Below, piece after piece: positions 17,568 to 26,634 of a DNA stretch of 64,000 bases; the stretch's first letter is position 1; each line of letters opens with the position of its first letter. The DNA is taken from the NCBI GenBank assembly GCA_913775315.1, contig CAJYIX010000028.1, positions 62,001-126,000 of the forward strand, in the 5' to 3' direction. The position numbers and the translations under genes were made by a program. The notes beneath the pieces were generated by a model that saw only the letters and a list, made by a program, of their open reading frames with translations, was not told the DNA's origin and did no database searches. This DNA comes from an uncultured Sphingomonas sp. GTDB lineage: Bacteria; Pseudomonadota; Alphaproteobacteria; Sphingomonadales; Sphingomonadaceae.

Positions 17568-17962
17568 CCTGCCACCGCCGGGGCGATCAGCCCGAACTTG
17601 GGAATGGTGACGTCGAAGCCCGACCCGTCCTCGCCCAGCATGTGATAGCTGCCCTGCATCGAGCCCGTCGGCGTCGCGAGATGACAGCCGGAGACATAAT
17701 CGAAGCTGCCACCCGGCGCGATCATGGGCTGTTCGCCGACCACGCCCTCGCCCTCCACCGAGTGGCGTGCGCCGCGGCCGTCGGTGATGATCCAGTGGCG
17801 GGTGAGCAGCTGGACCGCCATCTCGCCCTCATTCTCGATGCGGATGTGATAGGCCCAGAACCAGCGTCCGCGCTCGGGCTCCGACTGTTCGGGCAGATAG
17901 CTGACCGAGGTGCGCACGACGACGCCGCGCGTCCGCGCCTCCTCGGTGAACAGCGCCTTCAC
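17564..17962 (-). CDS. apaG: ApaG protein
   Basis: 132 residues, single ApaG domain with an FnIII-like fold: VVVRTSVSYLPEQSEPERGR, FWAYHIRIENEGE, LLTRHWIITDGRG, GVVGEQPMIAPGGSFDYVSG, and TPTGSMQGSYHM. Linked to Co/Mg homeostasis and diadenosine tetraphosphate levels in enterobacteria; biochemical role unclear. It starts with GTG at 17962, overlapping the metZ stop (GTGA), and ends overlapping the LysR start. Confidence 0.95.
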   Translation of the reverse strand: MKALFTEEARTRGVVVRTSVSYLPEQSEPERGRWFWAYHIRIENEGEMAVQLLTRHWIITDGRGARHSVEGEGVVGEQPMIAPGGSFDYVSGCHLATPTGSMQGSYHMLGEDGSGFDVTIPKFGLIAPAVAG

Positions 17963-19167
17963 AAGCCCACCTTCGCCAGTGCCTGGTCGAGGTCGTCGAT
18001 CAGGTCGGCGGGGTCCTCCAGCCCGACGTTAAGGCGCAGCAGCCCCTCGGTCACGCCCATCTCCAGCCGCTTCTCCTCGGCAACGCCGTAATGCGTGGTC
18101 GAGGCCGGGTGCGTCATCAGCGAGCGCGAATCGCCGATATTGTTCGAAATGTCGATGAGGCCCAACCCGTCGAGCAAGCCATGCGCCTGCGCGCGCCCGC
18201 CATCGACCTCGAACGAGAAGATCGGCCCGGTCATCGCCATCTGCGACAGCGCCAGGTTGTGCTGCGGGTGGCTGGGCAGCCCCGGATGGTTGATCCGCGG
18301 GACGCGTCCCTCAAGGAAGCGGCCAACCTCAAGCGCATTCTCGGACTGGCGGCGGATGCGCAGGTCAAGCGTCTCCAGCCCCTTCAACACCACCCAGGCG
18401 TTAAACGCGCTGAGCGTCGGGCCGGTGTTGCGCGTGAACGGCAGCAGCTCGTTAAGGATGAAATCCTCGGTCCCGCACACCGCGCCGGCGAGGACGCGGC
18501 CCTGCCCGTCCATCATCTTGGTCGCGGAATAGGCGACGATGTCCGCCCCGAAATCTATCGGCCGCTGCAGCGCCGGCGTGGCGAAGGCATTGTCGACGAC
18601 GGTCCGGACGCCCTTCGTCTTGGCGAGATCGCACACGGCCTTCAGGTCCACCACATCCATCGTCGGATTGGCGGGCGTCTCGAAGAACCAGAGCTTGGTC
18701 TTGTCGGTCGTCGCATCGGCGAATGCCTGAGCGTCGCGAGCATCGACGATCGTCGTGGCGATCCCGAACTTGGGCAGCAGCGTGTCGGTCAGCCAGCGGC
18801 ACGACCCGAACAGCGCGCGGCCCGCGACGACATGATCCCCAACCGACAACTGGCAGAGCAGCGCCGCGGTCATCGCCGCCATGCCGCTCGCCGTCGCACG
18901 GCACGCCTCGGCGCCTTCCAGCAGGGCGATACGCTGTTCGAGCATCTCGACCGTCGGGTTCTGAAGCCTGGAATAGGTCATCCCCGACTGCTCGCCGGCG
19001 AACCGCGCGGCTGCATCGCCCGCGCAGTCATAGGCATAGCCGGAGGTCAGGAAGATCGCCTCAGACGTCTCGCCGAACTCGGACCGCATCGTGCCGCCGC
19101 GCACCGCCTGCGTCGCGGGGCGCCATTGCAAGGTGATCGAGCGGTCCTGGCCAGTCGTGCGCTTCAT
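17959..19167 (-). CDS. metZ: O-succinylhomoserine sulfhydrylase
   Basis: PLP enzyme making homocysteine from O-succinylhomoserine and sulfide in methionine synthesis. It is 402 residues of the Cys/Met metabolism family: YSRLQNPTVEMLEQRIALLE, EACRATASGMAAM, DNAFATPALQRP, and the PLP lysine in YSATKMMDGQGR (near residue 214). The DGQGR context favours MetZ over cystathionine synthase. AGGAAG precedes the ATG by 7 bases. The gap to the divergent PMT gene is about 60 bases, with no recognisable SAM riboswitch. Confidence 0.94.
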   Translation of the reverse strand: MKRTTGQDRSITLQWRPATQAVRGGTMRSEFGETSEAIFLTSGYAYDCAGDAAARFAGEQSGMTYSRLQNPTVEMLEQRIALLEGAEACRATASGMAAMTAALLCQLSVGDHVVAGRALFGSCRWLTDTLLPKFGIATTIVDARDAQAFADATTDKTKLWFFETPANPTMDVVDLKAVCDLAKTKGVRTVVDNAFATPALQRPIDFGADIVAYSATKMMDGQGRVLAGAVCGTEDFILNELLPFTRNTGPTLSAFNAWVVLKGLETLDLRIRRQSENALEVGRFLEGRVPRINHPGLPSHPQHNLALSQMAMTGPIFSFEVDGGRAQAHGLLDGLGLIDISNNIGDSRSLMTHPASTTHYGVAEEKRLEMGVTEGLLRLNVGLEDPADLIDDLDQALAKVGL

Positions 19168-19226
19168 GGCCGCTTCCTAGGCTTGTGGCCTTGCGTGATG
19201 CAAGCGCGACGCTAAGCCGATGCGCG

Positions 19227-20429
19227 ATGCGCCTTGCCGATCGACCGAAGCTACTTTGCCTGATCGTCGCGGCGGCGGCGGCGCTTTTGTTCGCGCTCCA
19301 CCTCGACCGGCCGGGCAAGCTGGTGTTCGACGAGGTGCATTACGTCCCCGCCGCCCGCGCCATGCTGGCGCTCGACCACCCCGCGAATACCGAGCATCCG
19401 CCGCTCGCCAAGGAACTGATCGCGGTCGGCATGGGAATGTTCGGCGACAATCCGGTCGGGTGGCGCGCGATGCCGGTGCTGGCGGGCGCAGCGACGGTGG
19501 CGGCGGGGTTCGCGTTCCTGTTCCTCCTCTTCGGGTCGGCGCGGACGGCGTTGTTCGGCGCGCTGTTCGTCGCGATCAACCAGACGGTGTTCGTGCAGGC
19601 GCGGGTGGCGATGCTCGATGGATTTCTGGGCGCGTTCGTGACCGCGGGGCTCGCCGCGACGATCTGGGCCGCACGGGCACCGCCTGGCGCTCGGGCCGCG
19701 CGCACCGCGCTCGCGGGGTTGCTCCTTGGCGCGGGCGTGGCGGTGAAGTGGGCGGCGGCGCCGTATGTCGCACTCGCGTGCCTCGCGGTCCTGGCGAGCG
19801 GACGGCGCCGGCCGGTCGGCGGGCTGTCGGCGGCACTGGTGCTGGGCCTCGTTGCGGTCGCCGTCTATTTCGCGACGTTCGCACCTACCTTCATCTACGC
19901 CCACGATCCCGTCGCGCCAACGGACCTGCTTGCACTGCAACAGCGGATGTACGCGGCGCAGACGCAGGTGCTCCAGGCGCATCCCTATCAGTCCGACTGG
20001 TGGAGCTGGCCGCTGATGCTGCGGCCGATCTGGTATTTCTACGAAGCGGACGCGGGCGTGCAGCGCGGCGTCCTGCTGATCGGCAACCCGGCGGTCATGT
20101 GGGGCGGGCTGGTCGCGGTTCTCGCCTGCCTCTGGGCTCGCGGGCGCCATGCCGTGGTCGGCGGGCTTTGGGTGTTCTCGATCCTCATCTGGGCGGCCAT
20201 CCCGAAGAGTCTCGGCTTCTACTATTACTATCACCTCTCCGGCATCTTCGCCGCGATCGCCTGCGCAGGCGGCCTGTCGCTACTCTTGCCGCGCCTCCGC
20301 TGGATCGAGCCCGCGTTCGCAGCGCTCGCGGTGGCGCTGTTCCTCTATTTCTATCCGATCATCAGCGGCGGCGCGCTGTCCGGCCCGCAGGATTTCAACC
20401 GCTGGATGTGGTTCGACAGCTGGCGTTGA
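19227..20429 (+). CDS. PMT-family membrane glycosyltransferase
   Basis: 400 residues and about nine membrane spans. The first luminal loop has the PMT signature FDEVHYVPAARAML (catalytic-type Asp-Glu) and EHPPLAKELIAVGM, followed by FLFLLFGSARTALFGALFVA and ARVAMLDG. Such enzymes move a sugar from a lipid carrier to protein or envelope acceptors on the outer face of the membrane. ATG 19227 is chosen because the alternative at 19185 crowds the divergent metZ promoter. The acceptor is unknown. Confidence 0.87.
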   Translation: MRLADRPKLLCLIVAAAAALLFALHLDRPGKLVFDEVHYVPAARAMLALDHPANTEHPPLAKELIAVGMGMFGDNPVGWRAMPVLAGAATVAAGFAFLFLLFGSARTALFGALFVAINQTVFVQARVAMLDGFLGAFVTAGLAATIWAARAPPGARAARTALAGLLLGAGVAVKWAAAPYVALACLAVLASGRRRPVGGLSAALVLGLVAVAVYFATFAPTFIYAHDPVAPTDLLALQQRMYAAQTQVLQAHPYQSDWWSWPLMLRPIWYFYEADAGVQRGVLLIGNPAVMWGGLVAVLACLWARGRHAVVGGLWVFSILIWAAIPKSLGFYYYYHLSGIFAAIACAGGLSLLLPRLRWIEPAFAALAVALFLYFYPIISGGALSGPQDFNRWMWFDSWR

Positions 20430-20436
20430 CGCCGGT

Positions 20437-20458
20437 TATTTCTGTTATTACAGAAATA
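20437..20458. promoter_or_regulatory. Perfect palindromic operator before the GbsR-like gene
   Basis: TATTTCTGT and ACAGAAATA are exact inverted repeats around TATT, ending 4 bases before the start codon at 20463. A -35-like TTGACG is at 20426-20431. The same half-site pattern (TTTCnGT-N4-ACnGAAA) recurs before the next gene. Probably the autoregulatory site; the lack of a Shine-Dalgarno suggests a leaderless message (inference). Confidence 0.75.
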
Positions 20459-20462
20459 GACG

Positions 20463-21020
20463 ATGAAAACGTTGCTCGACCATCCCGACGTCAAGGCCTT
20501 CGTCCTCCACTGGGGCGAGATGGGGACGCAATGGGGCGTCAACCGCTCGGTGTCGCAGATCCACGCGCTGCTCTACCTGTCCGACCGCCCCCTGCCCGCC
20601 GACGAGATCACCGAGGCGCTGGGCCTTGCCCGCTCGAACGTGTCGACCGCGCTCAAGGAGCTTCAGGGCTATGCGATCGTCCGACGCGTGCATGTCGAGG
20701 GGGACCGGCGCGACCATTTCGTCGCCGAGACCGACCTGTGGGAAATGCTGCTGCGCATCGCCGCCGAGCGCAAGCGGCGCGAGATCGACCCGACAATCGC
20801 GCTGCTCGGCGAGCTTGCCGAGCGCCTTCGCCATGACGAGACCGCGCCAGCGCTGGTGCGCGAGCGGATCGGGCGCATGCACGAGTTCATCTCGACGCTG
20901 GGCGGCTGGTACGAACAGGTTCGCGGCCTGCCCAAACCCACGCTCGTCGCGCTGATGAAGCTGGGCGGCAAGGTCGCGCGCTTCGTCTCCCCGCTGAAGG
21001 GCAAGTCCAAGGAGCGCTGA
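20463..21020 (+). CDS. GbsR/MarR-family transcriptional regulator
   Basis: 185 residues. The winged helix covers about residues 20-95: WGVNRSVSQIHALLYLSDRP, LPADEITEALGLARSNVSTA, LKELQGYAIVRRVHVEGDRR. This opening (HWGEMGTQWGVNRSVSQIHAL) and the DLWEMLLRIAAERKRREIDP linker are typical of GbsR-like regulators. A C-terminal helical dimerisation part follows. A perfect palindrome abuts the start codon and a variant lies before the next gene, so it likely controls itself and its neighbour. No Shine-Dalgarno is visible. Confidence 0.88.
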   Translation: MKTLLDHPDVKAFVLHWGEMGTQWGVNRSVSQIHALLYLSDRPLPADEITEALGLARSNVSTALKELQGYAIVRRVHVEGDRRDHFVAETDLWEMLLRIAAERKRREIDPTIALLGELAERLRHDETAPALVRERIGRMHEFISTLGGWYEQVRGLPKPTLVALMKLGGKVARFVSPLKGKSKER

Positions 21021-21055
21021 TCCAAAGCAACGCGCTGCACCGGCGCGACCATAAC

Positions 21056-21082
21056 TTTCGGTTTTTACCGAAAAGACCGAAA
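21056..21082. promoter_or_regulatory. Second GbsR-type operator with an extra half-site
   Basis: TTTCGGT (21056-21062), spacer TTTT, ACCGAAA (21067-21073): same spacing and consensus as the 20439-20456 site. A third half-site ACCGAAA follows at 21076-21082, in direct repeat with a 9-base period. It lies 12-38 bases before the start of the SRPBCC membrane gene. Confidence 0.7.
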
Positions 21083-21093
21083 GGGAGACTGCA

Positions 21094-22062
21094 ATGGCAT
21101 TGAGCGAACGAACCGAAGGCGCCGTCGTCCGCACGCTCGCCGCCATCGCCGCCGCGCTCTCCTTCGCGGGCGTCGTCTACGCGCTGCTGGAGGCGGCGCA
21201 GCCCGACGCGGGGCTGGTGAGCTTCGCCTTCCTGCTCGCCCTTCCTGCCGCGCTGTGCGCGTTCGTCGCTTATGTCGCCGACCCATGGAAGACGCGGTCG
21301 CATCGCGCCTATCTGCTCGTGCCAGTGCAGGTTCTGGCCGCGGTCATCGCCGTGTCGATCTTCGTCCTGCGCGAAGGGACGATCTGTATCGTGCTGCTTA
21401 GCCCGCTCTGGCTCCTGAGCGGCATGGCCGGGACCGCGATCACCTATAAGCTGCGGCGCCGGGTCAAGGACGGGCGCGTCTATTGCACAACGCTGCTCCT
21501 CGTCCCGCTGCTGGCGATGCAGGTCGAGACGCTGGTCACTTGGCCGACCGACAGCGCGGTGGTGACGCGGTCCGTGATCGTTACCGCCAGCCCCGATCGC
21601 CTCTGGCCGCTGCTGCGCGGTATCCCCGATGTCCGCCCGGGCGAGGGGCGCTGGAACCTGTCACAGGACGTGCTGGGCATTCCCCGCCCCGTCGGTGCGC
21701 GGATGGTCGGCGAGGGCGTCGGCGCCACACGGCTGGCGAACTGGGGACCGCAGATCCGCTTTCGCGAGAAGATCACCGACTGGCGGCCGGGCCGCGCGAT
21801 CGCGTGGACGTTCCATTTCGACGACGTGCGCGGCTGGGCGTTCACCGACCGCCACCTGATGCCCGACAGCCACTATCTGAAGGTGCGCGACGGCGGCTAT
21901 CGCCTCGATCCGCTGCCCGGCGGCCGGACCCGCGTGACGCTGCACACCCGGTACGAGGCGACGACGCCGGTCAATCTCTACACGCGGCTGTGGGGCGAGC
22001 TTTTCCTCGGCGACGTGCAGGACAATCTGCTCGCCATCGTGCGCCAGCGGGCGGAGCGGTAG
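21094..22062 (+). CDS. Membrane protein with C-terminal SRPBCC domain
   Basis: 322 residues; GGGAG before the ATG. Four to five hydrophobic helices fill residues 10-155 ([58 protein letters not shown]). A START/SRPBCC-like domain follows ([55 protein letters not shown]). Such domains bind hydrophobic ligands. With a GbsR operator in front it looks like the main target of the regulator just upstream. Specific ligand and role unknown. Confidence 0.8.
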   Translation: MALSERTEGAVVRTLAAIAAALSFAGVVYALLEAAQPDAGLVSFAFLLALPAALCAFVAYVADPWKTRSHRAYLLVPVQVLAAVIAVSIFVLREGTICIVLLSPLWLLSGMAGTAITYKLRRRVKDGRVYCTTLLLVPLLAMQVETLVTWPTDSAVVTRSVIVTASPDRLWPLLRGIPDVRPGEGRWNLSQDVLGIPRPVGARMVGEGVGATRLANWGPQIRFREKITDWRPGRAIAWTFHFDDVRGWAFTDRHLMPDSHYLKVRDGGYRLDPLPGGRTRVTLHTRYEATTPVNLYTRLWGELFLGDVQDNLLAIVRQRAER

Positions 22063-22094
22063 ACGCCCGCACGCCCCTCGCCTATCTGGCGGCC

Positions 22095-23441
22095 ATGACG
22101 CATCACGATATCCATGTGATCGGCGGCGGGCTCGCCGGGTCGGAGGCGGCGTGGCAGCTTGCCAGCGCCGGGTTCAAGGTCCGCCTGGCCGAAATGCGCG
22201 GCGGCGGCGACATGACGCCCGCGCACCAGACCGACGGTCTTGCCGAGCTCGTCTGCTCCAACAGCTTCCGCTCCGACGATGCAGAGCGCAATGCCGTGGG
22301 GCTGCTTCATGCCGAGATGCGTGCGCTCGGCTCGCTCGTGATGACCGCGGCCGACGCGCACCAGCTTCCCGCCGGTTCCGCGCTCGCCGTCGATCGCGAC
22401 CGCTTCTCGGAGCAGGTGACGCGTACGCTGGCCGAGCATCCCAACATCACGATCGTTCGCGAGCGAGTGGATACGCTGCCCACCGACACCCCCGCGATCG
22501 TCGCCACCGGCCCGCTTACCGCGCCGTCGCTGGCCGAGGCGATCGGCGGCGCGACCGGCGCCGACGCGCTCGCCTTCTTCGACGCCATTGCGCCGATCGT
22601 GCATGCCGATTCGATCGACATGTCGATCGCGTGGAAGCAGTCGCGCTGGGACAAGGCCGGCCCGGCAGGCGACGGCAAGGATTACATCAACTGCCCCCTC
22701 GACCGCGATCAGTACGCCGCCTTCCACGCCGCCCTCATCGCCGGCGAGAAGAGCGAGTTCCGCGAGTGGGAGAACGTGCCCTATTTCGACGGCTGCATGC
22801 CGATCGAGGTAATGGCCGAGCGCGGGTTCGACACGCTGCGCTTCGGGCCGATGAAGGGCGTCGGCCTGGACGATCCGCGCACCGGCCGCTGGCCGCACGC
22901 CTGCGTCCAGCTGCGTCAGGACAATGCGCAGGGGACGCTGTGGAACATCGTCGGCTTTCAGACCAAGCTCAAATACGCCGAGCAGGTACGCATCTTCCGC
23001 ACCATCCCCGGTTTGGAGAACGCCGAATTCGCGCGGCTGGGCGGCTTGCATCGCAACACCTTCATCCGCTCGCCGGTGCTGCTCGACCATGAGCTTCGGC
23101 TGAAAGCACGTCCGAACCTGCGCTTCGCTGGCCAGATCACGGGGTGCGAGGGCTATGTCGAAAGCTCGGCGATCGGGCTGATCGCGGGCCGCTTCGCCGC
23201 TGCCGAACTCGCCGGCCGATCGCTGCCGAAGCCGCCGGTCGAGACCGCGCTCGGCGCGCTCCTGTCGCACATCACCGGCGGGGCCGAAGCGGACAGCTAT
23301 CAGCCGATGAACGTCAATTTCGGCCTTTTCCCCCCGATCGAGGGACGCACGAAAAAGGCCGATCGCAAGCTCATGTACACCGCCCGCGCCCGCGCAGCCT
23401 TCGCCGAATGGACCGCCGCGCTGGAGCCAGTCGCGGCCTAG
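22095..23441 (+). CDS. trmFO: Folate/FAD-dependent tRNA U54 methyltransferase TrmFO
   Basis: Makes ribothymidine at tRNA position 54 using methylenetetrahydrofolate and FADH2. It is 448 residues from ATG 22095; the frame runs on upstream but that part overlaps the SRPBCC gene. FAD-binding [18 protein letters not shown] at the N-terminus, [25 protein letters not shown] with the catalytic Cys region, the [12 protein letters not shown] segment, and [20 protein letters not shown] near the C-terminus. The 3' end overlaps the convergent EF-hand gene by 4 bases. Confidence 0.96.
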   Translation: MTHHDIHVIGGGLAGSEAAWQLASAGFKVRLAEMRGGGDMTPAHQTDGLAELVCSNSFRSDDAERNAVGLLHAEMRALGSLVMTAADAHQLPAGSALAVDRDRFSEQVTRTLAEHPNITIVRERVDTLPTDTPAIVATGPLTAPSLAEAIGGATGADALAFFDAIAPIVHADSIDMSIAWKQSRWDKAGPAGDGKDYINCPLDRDQYAAFHAALIAGEKSEFREWENVPYFDGCMPIEVMAERGFDTLRFGPMKGVGLDDPRTGRWPHACVQLRQDNAQGTLWNIVGFQTKLKYAEQVRIFRTIPGLENAEFARLGGLHRNTFIRSPVLLDHELRLKARPNLRFAGQITGCEGYVESSAIGLIAGRFAAAELAGRSLPKPPVETALGALLSHITGGAEADSYQPMNVNFGLFPPIEGRTKKADRKLMYTARARAAFAEWTAALEPVAA

Positions 23442-23914
23442 CTCTCCTCCGCCTCACGCGGCGGAGCGGGCGGGCAGTCGGCGCGGCGGCGGGGCGGCTT
23501 GCGCTTGGGCGCGGTGGTCGCGAACTCGGCGCGGTCCAGGGTGGCGGACTTGTCCTTGTCCGCGCCGGCGAACTTCGTGGTAGTCTTGATCGCCCATTCG
23601 TCGAAGCTCAGCCGCCCGTCGCCGTTCACGTCGAGCTTGGCAAACGCCTTTTTCCGGCTGGCGAGATATTCGTCGCGCGTGATCCGCTCGTCGCGGTCCT
23701 TGTCGTAGCGGTTGAAGCGGCGTTCCTCGCGCGACTTGGGCGCCGCCTCGGGCACGGGCTCCTCGGTTTCGGCCGCGACCTGCTGCGCCTCTGCCGCCGG
23801 AGGCGGCGGCGGGGGTGGCAGGATCACGTCGGCCGTGGCGCTCGATCGAAAGAGGAACATCGCCGCGCCGGCCAGCAACAGCGCCGCCAGCGCGCCCACC
23901 CAATATCGCCACAT
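23438..23914 (-). CDS. Membrane-anchored EF-hand protein
   Basis: 158 residues. One N-terminal membrane helix ([19 protein letters not shown]), a Pro/Ala-rich spacer ([13 protein letters not shown]), then three EF-hand-like loops: [26 protein letters not shown] and [13 protein letters not shown], followed by a basic tail. The second loop is canonical; the first and third lack the glycine at position 6. Likely a periplasmic calcium-binding protein. Role unknown. Confidence 0.83.
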   Translation of the reverse strand: MWRYWVGALAALLLAGAAMFLFRSSATADVILPPPPPPPAAEAQQVAAETEEPVPEAAPKSREERRFNRYDKDRDERITRDEYLASRKKAFAKLDVNGDGRLSFDEWAIKTTTKFAGADKDKSATLDRAEFATTAPKRKPPRRRADCPPAPPREAEES

Positions 23915-23985
23915 CGCTCTGCTCCCGATCGGTTCGGCGCGAGCCTAGCGCGAACGAAGCCTGTCGGTACAGTCGCTTGGGCGCC

Positions 23986-24684
23986 TTAGCGTCCGGTCAG
24001 CCGGTGCCAGCCGAGCCGCGCGATCCGCCCCGGCGTCGCGCCCGGCAGCGGCAGGTTGCGATCGGCCGCTAGGTCCATCTGCGCCTGCCGTGCCAGCGCC
24101 CCCACCGCGCGCAGCCGCCGCGGCCATGGCGCCCCGAACGCCGTGCGGAGTGCGGCATCCGCCTCCCGCGCCGCCGCTTCACCGGCCTCCGCGTCGGTGA
24201 CCGATCGCGAGAGGTCGGCGAGCGCCCAGCCCCGCCCCGCCGGCGCAACCGCCGCCGCATCGCCGCCGCAAAGGCGCGCGGCCAGCGCGAACAACCGCTC
24301 GCCCCGCCCGGCGGCGTAAGCGCCGCGAACCGCCGGATCGCCCGGCTCGCCCTCGATCAACGCCTCCCACCCCTCGACCAGCGTCGCCAGGTCGGCACCC
24401 GCGACACCCCGCGGCAGCACCGCGGCGGCGAGCGCGGTCAGCACCGGCTGGGCCGGCGGCGGCGCTTGGTCCAATCTGGACAGTGCGTCGTGCCACCAAG
24501 TCAGCCGCATCTGCGCGATCATCGGCTCGCGCATCTGGCGGATCACGGCGGCCAGCGTATCATCGAGGTCGAGCAGCGCCGCGACCCCGTTTCGCACGGT
24601 GCCGGGAGCATAGGACAGGATCAGCCGCCGCTCTGCCGCCCGCGCCTCCGCGCCGGGTACGAAGGTTTCGTCACCGTTAACCAT
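23986..24684 (-). CDS. Squalene/phytoene synthase-like protein (NDUFAF6-type)
   Basis: 232 residues. IREPMIAQMRL-type motif (REPMIAQMRLTWWHDALSRL) is the signature shared with the mitochondrial complex I assembly factor NDUFAF6 and bacterial 'squalene/phytoene synthase family' proteins. The two Asp-rich metal motifs of real prenyl synthases are not seen in normal form, so isoprenoid catalysis is doubtful. Shorter than true phytoene synthases (about 300). Convergent neighbour of the EF-hand gene is not overlapped; it is divergent from the Tad-type genes. Confidence 0.78.
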   Translation of the reverse strand: MVNGDETFVPGAEARAAERRLILSYAPGTVRNGVAALLDLDDTLAAVIRQMREPMIAQMRLTWWHDALSRLDQAPPPAQPVLTALAAAVLPRGVAGADLATLVEGWEALIEGEPGDPAVRGAYAAGRGERLFALAARLCGGDAAAVAPAGRGWALADLSRSVTDAEAGEAAAREADAALRTAFGAPWPRRLRAVGALARQAQMDLAADRNLPLPGATPGRIARLGWHRLTGR

Positions 24685-24756
24685 GCTGCTTCAATCCGGC
24701 TTATCGCTTGGCCGCGCATAGCGCCCGACTGGACCGGAATGTCAAACGGGCGGGGC

Positions 24757-26634
24757 ATGGGCAAGCATATGGGTTGGCAGGGGTTGAAGGATCGGGTGCG
24801 CGGCGGGTTCCTCGCGCGGCTGGCCCGTGACACGCGCGCCAACACGATCGCGATCGTCGCCGCCGCGCTGATCCCGCTGTGCGGCATGATCGGCGGCGGC
24901 TTCGACCTGAGCCGCATGTATATCGTCAAGACGCGGCTTCAGCATGCCTGCGACGCGGGCGCGCTGGCGGGGCGCAAGTCGATGGGCGGCGGCACCTGGG
25001 CACAGTCGAGCTACATGCCGCGCACGATGGCGGAGCGTTTCTTCGACGCCAACATCGCCAGCGACGCCTATGGCTCGAACACGATCACCAAGAGCTATTC
25101 GGAAAACGCCGGCAAGGTGACGGGGACCGCCTCGGCGATCCTGCCGATGACGCTGATGCGCGTGCTGGGCAAGACGACCGAGACGCTGACCGTGACCTGC
25201 GAAAGCGAGATGCGGCTGCCCAACACCGACGTCATGTTCGTGCTCGACATCACGGGATCGATGAACTGCGCGGCAGGCGATACGACCTGCTCGAACAATG
25301 GCGGCGTCCCGGCGGCCAATTCGAAGATCGGCGGCCTCAAGACCGCGGTGAAGTGCTTCTACGAGATCGTCGCCCGGCTCGACACCAATGCCGAGTGCGA
25401 CGGCGGCGCGCCGTCCGGCGGCACGGGCAGCCAGGTACAGGTGCGCTTCGGCTTCGTCCCCTATGCCAATAACGTGAATGTCGGAAAGCTGCTGCCGACC
25501 AGCTACATGGCCGACACCGCCAGTTACGACACGCGCCAGTATCTGGGCAAGGAATGGACCGACTGGACGTTCTACGGCAACTATTACCGCAACGCGCAGA
25601 ACAACTGTTCGGGTGTGGGTCCGGCCAGCACGGCCGATGCGAACTATCGTGCGAACCCTACGACTGTCGGATCAACGCCGGCCTGCCGGGTCGATGTGAA
25701 GCGCAATCTCGCGCAGTGGAAGTACGCTTTCCTGCCGCTCGATGTTCGCGGGCTGAAGAACGGCAACGGCTACAACGCCAGCTTCACCGCGCAGATCGGC
25801 GACGACGGCACCATGGCGACGATCCCCTGGTCGGGCTGCATCGAGGAGCGCCAGACGGTGCAAGCGACCAGCTACAACCCGATTCCCTCGGGCGCCAAGG
25901 ATCTCGACATCGACCTGGTGCCGAGCGCCGGCGACGAGACGACGCGGTGGAAGCCGTCGCTGCCCGACGCCATCTATGAACGACAGGTCCTGTCGAACTG
26001 GAACCAGCTGAATGCGGCGACGATCGACAAGACGTCGGACAATTACATTCGCTTCAGCGACTATAACGGCTATTACTGCCCGACCGAGGCGCGCAAGCTC
26101 CAGCAATGGAACGACGCGACCGCATTCCAGAACTATGTCGACAGCTTCGTCGCCAGCGGCAACACCTATCATGACATCGGTATGGTCTGGGGGGCGCGCC
26201 TCATGTCGCCGACCGGCATTTTCGCAAGCGAGAATGCCTACACGCCCCAGGGCGGCGAGATCGAGCGGCACCTGATCTTCATGACCGACGGCGACTCGAC
26301 CTCGGCACCGTGCGACTACAACGCCTATGGCCTGCACTTCTTCGACAAGCGGCAGACCAACGACGTGGGCACCGCGGGCGAATGCTTCAACCAGCGCACC
26401 TCGCTGTCGGACCAGATCAATGCCCGGCTGGAGGGGCTGTGCGCGGCGATCCGCAACAAGAACATCACGCTGTGGGTCGTGTCGTTCGGCGGCGGCGTGA
26501 ATGCTACGACCGAGACCCGGCTCCAGAACTGCGCCTCGCCCGGTCGCTACTTCAAGGCCGACGACCCCGCCGCGCTCCAGCGCACGTTCAAGTCGATCGC
26601 CGACCAGATCTCCGCCCTGAGGCTCATCAAGTGA
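24757..26634 (+). CDS. TadG-type pilus protein with von Willebrand A domain
   Basis: 625 residues. The N-terminal TadE/G helix is DTRANTIAIVAAALIPLCGM and leads into GGGFDLSRMYIVKTRLQHAC. A vWA domain begins at TDVMFVLDITGSMNC (MIDAS DxTGS with the usual second Ser position) and ends FKSIADQISALRLIK. Inside are many Cys and Asn/Tyr-rich stretches, as in surface-exposed TadG relatives. Possible starts are 24739, 24757 and 24769; none has a clear ribosome site. The stop overlaps the next GTG. No tadA, tadB/C or rcpA genes are nearby. Confidence 0.87.
   Translation: MGKHMGWQGLKDRVRGGFLARLARDTRANTIAIVAAALIPLCGMIGGGFDLSRMYIVKTRLQHACDAGALAGRKSMGGGTWAQSSYMPRTMAERFFDANIASDAYGSNTITKSYSENAGKVTGTASAILPMTLMRVLGKTTETLTVTCESEMRLPNTDVMFVLDITGSMNCAAGDTTCSNNGGVPAANSKIGGLKTAVKCFYEIVARLDTNAECDGGAPSGGTGSQVQVRFGFVPYANNVNVGKLLPTSYMADTASYDTRQYLGKEWTDWTFYGNYYRNAQNNCSGVGPASTADANYRANPTTVGSTPACRVDVKRNLAQWKYAFLPLDVRGLKNGNGYNASFTAQIGDDGTMATIPWSGCIEERQTVQATSYNPIPSGAKDLDIDLVPSAGDETTRWKPSLPDAIYERQVLSNWNQLNAATIDKTSDNYIRFSDYNGYYCPTEARKLQQWNDATAFQNYVDSFVASGNTYHDIGMVWGARLMSPTGIFASENAYTPQGGEIERHLIFMTDGDSTSAPCDYNAYGLHFFDKRQTNDVGTAGECFNQRTSLSDQINARLEGLCAAIRNKNITLWVVSFGGGVNATTETRLQNCASPGRYFKADDPAALQRTFKSIADQISALRLIK

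Noticed and set aside
19168-19226. SAM-type riboswitch before metZ
   Set aside because: The gap is only about 60 bases and shows no pseudoknot-like conserved blocks.
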